Source of the DNA: a virus
DNA: 58,889 nucleotides
Strand: one strand, 5' to 3'
IMG/VR virus record: IMGVR_UViG_3300007735_000764
Location: 1-58,889 of that record
Numbering within the stretch: position 1 is the stretch's first letter; each line of letters starts with the position of its first letter. Under the pieces are notes generated by a model. It was not told the DNA's origin. It saw nothing but the letters and a program-made list of their open reading frames with translations, and made no database searches. Both the position numbers and the translations under genes were made by a program. Below, in pieces: positions 55,103-58,889 of this stretch.

Positions 55103-55993
55103 TCAACGAGCGAGTTTCTGAAGTTGCCGCGCATAATCTTTTACACTAACTCCAAGCTTGCGGGCAATCTCAATTTGTGAACGGGTCAACTTCACCTGTT
55201 TGGGGTTGCTGTCAGACCGTCCGGTGGGACGCGCAGACGCGACAGCCGCGGGGGCAGGCGCCTCTGGTTTCTTGAAGCGTTGCGGAAACTCCGTCCGAAT
55301 ACGCTTGTCGAGTTCGGAGTAATAATCGTCTCCGGTCGGGTCAAAACCCTCCTCTTCCACAAGCTGGCTGTGGATGACAAAGGCTGTCGCCGTCATGGCC
55401 TTGTCCTGACCAAACCATTCATTGCGCTCAGCCCATGCTTCAGCGCGGGGATCCGGACGGGCCGGGGCACGCTGCTGGGGAACAGGTTGTTGGACAGGTT
55501 GCTGCTGGGGCTGCGGCCGGTTCTTCACGACGCGGACGCGCTCTTCCTCCACGGCCAGCGTAGAGAGGAGCTTCTGAGCATCGATCTGCGCGTCAACATC
55601 CCCTGATTCAACGGCCGATTTGAGCTTATCTACGACAAGCTGCTGCTGTGTCTTGATCCGGTTTTCATACTCGCTGATCAAGCTCTGGTCGAGCTGAGCG
55701 GCCTTCTGTTTGAAGGCTTGGCTTTCCGCCTGCAAGCTGCGGGCATAGTCCAAAGCGGCTTGCTCCCGGCGTTCGGCCTCACGCATCTTGAAGGTGAGCT
55801 TGTCAATCCGCTTCTTGACGGATTCGCTGATGCCGCCAAGTTCGTCGTCAGACTTCTTAGCTGACTCCGGTTCTTCTTTTTCAGCCTTCTCCCCGGAGGC
55901 TTTCTCCGGTTCAGGCTTGGCCTCTTCTTCGGCCTCTTCGATAACTTCGATATCTTCTTCGTCGTCTTTTTTGAGGACTTCCGTCTCGTTCAT
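55103..55993 (-). CDS. Scaffolding protein
   Basis: 296 residues. The first 55 residues are almost all acidic (EEDIEVIEEAEEEAKPEPEK), followed by a long coiled coil (residues about 60-155), a Pro/Gln/Arg linker (QQPVQQPVPQQRAPARPDPR) and a basic C-terminal helix (KLTRSQIEIARKLGVSVKDY). Acidic coiled coil plus basic C-terminal capsid-binding helix is the standard scaffold layout, and it is two genes upstream of the major capsid gene. Confidence 0.85.
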   Translation of the reverse strand: MNETEVLKKDDEEDIEVIEEAEEEAKPEPEKASGEKAEKEEPESAKKSDDELGGISESVKKRIDKLTFKMREAERREQAALDYARSLQAESQAFKQKAAQLDQSLISEYENRIKTQQQLVVDKLKSAVESGDVDAQIDAQKLLSTLAVEEERVRVVKNRPQPQQQPVQQPVPQQRAPARPDPRAEAWAERNEWFGQDKAMTATAFVIHSQLVEEEGFDPTGDDYYSELDKRIRTEFPQRFKKPEAPAPAAVASARPTGRSDSNPKQVKLTRSQIEIARKLGVSVKDYARQLQKLAR

Positions 55994-56015
55994 AGGATTT
56001 TCCCTATTGCGCAGA

Positions 56016-56501
56016 TCAGACGTTCAGAACGTCTTTGGGGTCTGCGATGGTTGCGATGATCTCGTCATCGTTGAGGATGCGGACTTCCCCGCCCTCAATC
56101 TTGAAGCGGGCGCCGGCATAACGACCGAACAGCACCCAGTCACCCTTCTTGCACCACGGCCCGCCAGGGAACTTGTCCTTGTCGGTGTAGCAATCCGCGC
56201 CCATGTGCAGCACGTAGCCGACCACAGTCGCCAGAGTCTGACGCTCCACGTACTCGTCGGGGAGGTAGACGTTGCCCTGCGTCTTGCCCTGACCGCGGAA
56301 CGGCAGAACAAGCATGCGCCAGCCTGTCGGCTTCGGGAGCCGCTCGATGGCAGTCATGTCCATTTTGGTGGGGTCTAGGTAGAGTTCTTCCTGCTTAACG
56401 TAGGCTGACTCTACAGGGGAGACGCTCTCTGCGGCCGGCGCTTCAGGGGCCTTGGCCTTTACTTTCCGGGCTACATGCTCCGGCAGGATGAGTTCACTCA
56501 T
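56016..56501 (-). CDS. GroES-like co-chaperonin domain protein
   Basis: 161 residues from the ATG at 56501 (an in-frame GTG lies at 56513). After an Ala/Glu-rich leader, residues about 55-160 follow the Cpn10 fold: LPKPTGWRMLVLPFRGQG, YLPDEYVERQTLATVVGYVL, KKGDWVLFGRYAGARFKIEG, EVRILNDDEIIATIADP. Phage GroES homologues (T4 gp31 type) let GroEL fold large capsid proteins. Placement beside scaffold and capsid fits. The Cys-rich GADCYTDKDKFPGGPWCKKG insert is unusual for the family. Confidence 0.85.
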   Translation of the reverse strand: MSELILPEHVARKVKAKAPEAPAAESVSPVESAYVKQEELYLDPTKMDMTAIERLPKPTGWRMLVLPFRGQGKTQGNVYLPDEYVERQTLATVVGYVLHMGADCYTDKDKFPGGPWCKKGDWVLFGRYAGARFKIEGGEVRILNDDEIIATIADPKDVLNV

Positions 56502-56691
56502 CGTCAATTTCACTCTGTTTTAGCAGAAGACGGATTTCAGATTCGATCTCGTTCCAAGCTTCAAGCTTGCCCCGAAGATGCCGAAAAGCGGCGAAGTCGT
56601 GGACGCTGCCTTCTGTTAAAGCTTCCACAACAACGCTACGCCGCTCACGCACAATCTTGTACAATTTTTCTACAATGTAAAGATCATCCAT
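56494..56691 (-). CDS. Hypothetical coiled-coil protein
   Basis: 65 residues, helical throughout (MDDLYIVEKLYKIVRERRSV then EIESEIRLLLKQSEIDDE). Small proteins of this kind are common in the same place in podovirus genomes. The 3' end overlaps the co-chaperonin start by eight bases. Function unknown. Confidence 0.7.
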   Translation of the reverse strand: MDDLYIVEKLYKIVRERRSVVVEALTEGSVHDFAAFRHLRGKLEAWNEIESEIRLLLKQSEIDDE

Positions 56692-56702
56692 AAATAAAAA
56701 CC

Positions 56703-56885
56703 TCAGTCCTTACAGAAAGCTTCACGACGAGCATTGTGAACTTTCACCTGCTCGATAGTCTTGTCCGTGTCTTTCTGGCTCCATGTAATGTAGCCAAACA
56801 CCGAGCAGCTAGTCTCTATTGAACCTGTCCTTGTCGCGCAGCCGCTCAGGATCAGTAATAACGGCATCACCAGCAATAATCGCAT
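56703..56885 (-). CDS. Rz1-like outer-membrane lipoprotein (o-spanin candidate)
   Basis: 60 residues. MRLLLVMPLLLILSGCATRT is a clear lipoprotein signal peptide with lipobox L-S-G-C (Cys 16). The mature part ends SQKDTDKTIEQVKVHNARRE then AFCKD. It starts inside the 77-residue gene in another frame, the nested or overlapping layout of Rz/Rz1 spanin pairs, which fuse inner and outer membranes at the last step of lysis. Pro content is low for Rz1, so the call is provisional. Confidence 0.6.
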   Translation of the reverse strand: MRLLLVMPLLLILSGCATRTGSIETSCSVFGYITWSQKDTDKTIEQVKVHNARREAFCKD

Positions 56886-57042
56886 TTTTAATCCTCTCTA
56901 GTTCGATTTCCATACGACGTGCTTCGGCCAAGGCCACGGCATCAGATCGGATCTTCCAATAAAGCCCGGTGCATAGGACCACAGCTATAGCACCGAGTGC
57001 TACATACCGGCCAATCGGGGATAGGAGAAAGGGGAGAATCAC
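56809..57042 (-). CDS. Rz-like inner-membrane protein (i-spanin candidate)
   Basis: 77 residues from GTG 57042, which has AGGAG eight bases upstream and overlaps the endolysin stop (GTGA). A single N-terminal membrane helix (GRYVALGAIAVVLCTGLYWK) precedes a coiled coil (AEARRMEIELERIKNAIIAG) and an R-D-K-D ending. Combined with the overlapping lipoprotein gene it fits a two-component spanin. The coiled coil is shorter than in lambda Rz. Confidence 0.6.
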   Translation of the reverse strand: MILPFLLSPIGRYVALGAIAVVLCTGLYWKIRSDAVALAEARRMEIELERIKNAIIAGDAVITDPERLRDKDRFNRD

Positions 57043-57773
57043 TCGCCCGTCTCCTCCAAACGCTGACGACGCCAGTACCAAATGGCACCGGCAGCCAGAA
57101 CAATGGCAACCAAAAGTAGAAACGTAGGATCTTTTACTAGATCCAACACGCTAGTTAAGGAATCGCCCGTATCCTTTACTTGGCGGGACACTTCGCCCGC
57201 CGCAGACAAGGCCGCAGCACCGCCCGTAAAGATGGCGGCATTGCCTTCCTTAGACTTGGACATCGTCTTAGCAGGCTTCTGAGGATCCGGCTTGACGCGG
57301 GCTTCATCGACATCAATGTCCGACCTGTCGTTGACCGAGCGCCACAAGGCGCATTCCGCACGACGACGGCGCACCAGACCGGGCAGCTCCCGACCACCGC
57401 CCTTGGTCCACTTCATCAGCTCCGCAGGAACTTCGCTGTACTTCCCAGCGTTGAGCTTCTTGAGCAGTGTGGACTTGGCCAACGCTCCTTCGCCCACGTT
57501 AAACGTGAACGATACCAGAGCGTCGAACTGGTTCTGAGAAAGCGGGACCGTAACAAGACGATCCACCGCGGACTCGTATTTAACGAGATCTCGGGCCAAG
57601 ATCTCGTTGGCTTCCTGATAGGTGATCTTCATTTTAGGCACGACTTTAGGCGGACCGGCAGCGGAGGTATGCCCCACGCCAATCGTGAGTATCCCTGCGG
57701 GACACACATAGCTTTCTAAGCGTACGCCCTCGAACTGTTTAATCAGATCGATGCCGGCCTGAGATGTTTTCAC
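57039..57773 (-). CDS. Endolysin (GH24 lysozyme) with C-terminal membrane segment
   Basis: 244 residues, GTG start at 57773 overlapping the upstream stop. The GH24 domain has the catalytic triad E15-C24-T30 with spacing E-8-C-5-T (FEGVRLESYVCPAGILTIGV), a known variant with Cys for Asp, and TFNVGEGALAKSTLLKKLN. It cleaves peptidoglycan glycan strands. A linker of about 60 residues ends in a hydrophobic helix (FLLLVAIVLAAGAIWYW, about 214-233) and a basic tail, so it is probably membrane-tethered. Next genes are the spanin candidates. Confidence 0.92.
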   Translation of the reverse strand: MKTSQAGIDLIKQFEGVRLESYVCPAGILTIGVGHTSAAGPPKVVPKMKITYQEANEILARDLVKYESAVDRLVTVPLSQNQFDALVSFTFNVGEGALAKSTLLKKLNAGKYSEVPAELMKWTKGGGRELPGLVRRRRAECALWRSVNDRSDIDVDEARVKPDPQKPAKTMSKSKEGNAAIFTGGAAALSAAGEVSRQVKDTGDSLTSVLDLVKDPTFLLLVAIVLAAGAIWYWRRQRLEETGE

Positions 57774-57940
57774 CGTACAACGAAGCCCTTGTTACGGAGC
57801 ATGGCGCCCTGACCAAGGAACTTCTGACGGCCCTTCGGGGCAGCTTCCACCTTAACGGCGGATTCCTGAGCGAGAGGCACGGACCCCTGACCAACGATGG
57901 TCTGCGAGGTTTCAACGGCGGGGGTGGAGGACTTTTTCAT
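57770..57940 (-). CDS. Small 56-residue protein upstream of endolysin
   Basis: Starts at ATG 57940 and ends in the GTGA overlap with the endolysin start. Sequence MKKSSTPAVETSQTIVGQGS, then a Val/Ala/Glu middle and KGRQKFLGQGAMLRNKGFVV. Short and basic, without a membrane segment. Translational coupling to the endolysin suggests it is a real gene; function unknown. Confidence 0.65.
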   Translation of the reverse strand: MKKSSTPAVETSQTIVGQGSVPLAQESAVKVEAAPKGRQKFLGQGAMLRNKGFVVR

Positions 57941-57950
57941 GGCAAACCTC

Positions 57951-58889
57951 TTAGCTGGTAGTTGTCGGAACGGGGGTGGTCATGGCCGCAGTGGGGAGAG
58001 CCGGCGGAGCATAGCTGTATCCCTGCTGCGGGGCGCCACCTTGGCCACGCATAGCGATTGAGTAATACGACTCAAACGGACTCTGATAGGGGCCTTCGAA
58101 CGGAGAAAACCCGCGATATTGCGGAGGAGGCGGAGCAAAGTATGTCTGCGGGATGGGGGCCGGGGTCGGTGCCGGAGGGGGCGGATTTGCTGCAAAAGTT
58201 CCATCCGGAGCGCCCATAACGCCTGCTGTGGCAGTTCCTGCTGGGGCTCCTGCAACACCTGCGGTAGCGCCTCCCACAGGAGCGGCCATAGTCAACGGGG
58301 CTGTGGGGGTAAAGCTGCCCTGCATTGCATTCTTTAATGCCTGATCTTGCAGGGTTTTGATCTGCGTTTCATACCGCGCCATGGCGTCAGCGCGCATCTT
58401 CTCGTACCGTTCTTCCTGTGTGGGAAGGGTCGGGGTCGGAGTCGGAGTTGGTTTGGGAGCGTTGAGACGCTTGTATTCTTCCGATGCGCGAATTGCCTCA
58501 AGCAAACCCTGTTCGGTGAGCTCGCCGCTCATAAGGGCCTTGTCCCAACCCTGAGAGGCTACGTCTTTCTCGCGGCCGCGGTTCAGTTCTGATTGATACA
58601 GGCGATTGACATCATAGGCCGCGCCTTCCTGAGAACGGCCAAGAGCCTGTTGAAGCTGAGCTTCCGTCATTGCGCCGGAGGTAAGAGCACTAACCCAATT
58701 CTGGGCGGCAGCATCATCCTTCGTGGAACGGCCCAACTCCTGCTGGTAAAGACGGTTCACGTCGTAAGCCGCAGCCTCTTGAGAGCGGCCGATGGCTTGA
58801 GCTACCGCTTCACGCGACATCCCGCCGGAAGCAATAGCATCGGCCCAAGCTTGCAAGCCGGCATCATCCGCGCCGGACCGACCCAGCTC
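57951..58889 (-). CDS. DUF4214-type tandem-repeat virion protein, main part (continues at 1-172)
   Basis: This is the 3' portion of the 327-residue gene whose ATG is at 172; bases 58763-58889 duplicate bases 1-127. After three N-terminal repeats the protein has a Pro-Thr linker (KPTPTPTPTLPT), a coiled coil (YEKMRADAMARYETQIKTLQ) and a Pro/Ala/Gly C-terminus (NPPPPAPTPAPIPQTYFAPP). DUF4214-like repeats suggest surface attachment or structural packing. Upstream is the Ala/Gly-rich gene; downstream are the 57770 gene and the lysis cassette. Confidence 0.8.
   Translation of the reverse strand, partial: ELGRSGADDAGLQAWADAIASGGMSREAVAQAIGRSQEAAAYDVNRLYQQELGRSTKDDAAAQNWVSALTSGAMTEAQLQQALGRSQEGAAYDVNRLYQSELNRGREKDVASQGWDKALMSGELTEQGLLEAIRASEEYKRLNAPKPTPTPTPTLPTQEERYEKMRADAMARYETQIKTLQDQALKNAMQGSFTPTAPLTMAAPVGGATAGVAGAPAGTATAGVMGAPDGTFAANPPPPAPTPAPIPQTYFAPPPPQYRGFSPFEGPYQSPFESYYSIAMRGQGGAPQQGYSYAPPALPTAAMTTPVPTTTS
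58763..58889. repeat. Terminal direct repeat, right copy
   Basis: Identical to bases 1-127; see the left copy. It lies in the middle of the tandem-repeat gene. The repeat units within the gene are diverged (for example 58735-58755 compared with 124-140 differ), so the perfect match is not explained by internal repeats of the gene. Confidence 0.95.

Noticed and set aside
57950-57960. Third copy of CTTAGCTGGTA, the core of the 11.8-kb inverted repeat
   Set aside because: Only 11 bases match and it lies at the end of a gene; chance occurrence cannot be excluded at this length.
1-58889. Temperate lifestyle, CRISPR array or introns
   Set aside because: No integrase, excisionase, CI-type repressor or attachment site was seen, no repeat-spacer array exists, and all core genes read uninterrupted, so HNH genes appear free-standing rather than intron-encoded.

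Overview
The window is one essentially complete tailed-phage genome, assembled as a circular or terminally redundant contig. The first 127 bases (1-127) are identical to the last 127 (58763-58889), so the unique genome is about 58,762 bp and one gene runs across the junction. Gene content is that of a podovirus-type Caudoviricetes phage: terL, portal, scaffold, GroES-like protein, major capsid protein, P22-type adaptor and tail proteins, very large internal (ejected) virion proteins, fibre genes and a lysis cassette. There is no integrase, repressor, CRISPR array, rRNA or recognisable tRNA. A GcrA-family regulator (18144-18626) points to an alphaproteobacterial host; the generally high GC fits this. 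The tail-fibre style resembles phages of aquatic metagenomes, which is an inference.

Layout. (1) The virion module is on the minus strand and crosses the contig junction. Read in transcription order it starts with terS and a VRR-NUC-like nuclease gene (11684 down to 10600). After an interruption by a plus-strand block it continues with a Cys-rich gene, a lytic transglycosylase, terL, portal and an Ala/Gly-rich protein (7767 to 200). It then crosses the junction through a DUF4214-type repeat protein, the lysis genes (57773-56703), the co-chaperonin-like protein, scaffold, major capsid protein, small basic virion proteins, adaptors, fibres and tail proteins, and ends with ejection proteins at 28308. 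(2) A short plus-strand early block lies at 8755-10446, preceded by a 441-bp control region and closed by a strong terminator. (3) A plus-strand accessory operon at 12103-19937 holds nearly 30 small, mostly overlapping genes. It includes a tandem array of related cassettes, an SNase-like nuclease and the GcrA-like regulator. (4) A minus-strand replication module at 26731-19912 encodes an SSB-like protein, an archaeo-eukaryotic-type primase, a UvrD-like helicase and family A DNA polymerase. A divergent SNF2-type helicase gene occupies 26853-28307.

The replication genes form a self-contained set without a recognisable DnaB helicase. Four HNH homing-endonuclease genes of four different types sit at boundaries in the structural half. 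Unusual sequence-level structure includes a degenerate 7-bp tandem repeat built on GGWCC, scattered between about 6 and 37 kb, and a second short repeat family with a TCGA core. There are also a 12-unit AG microsatellite acting as ribosome-binding region, a hairpin that would hide the start site of one homing endonuclease, and a short A-K-G-G type peptide motif recurring in at least seven virion proteins.
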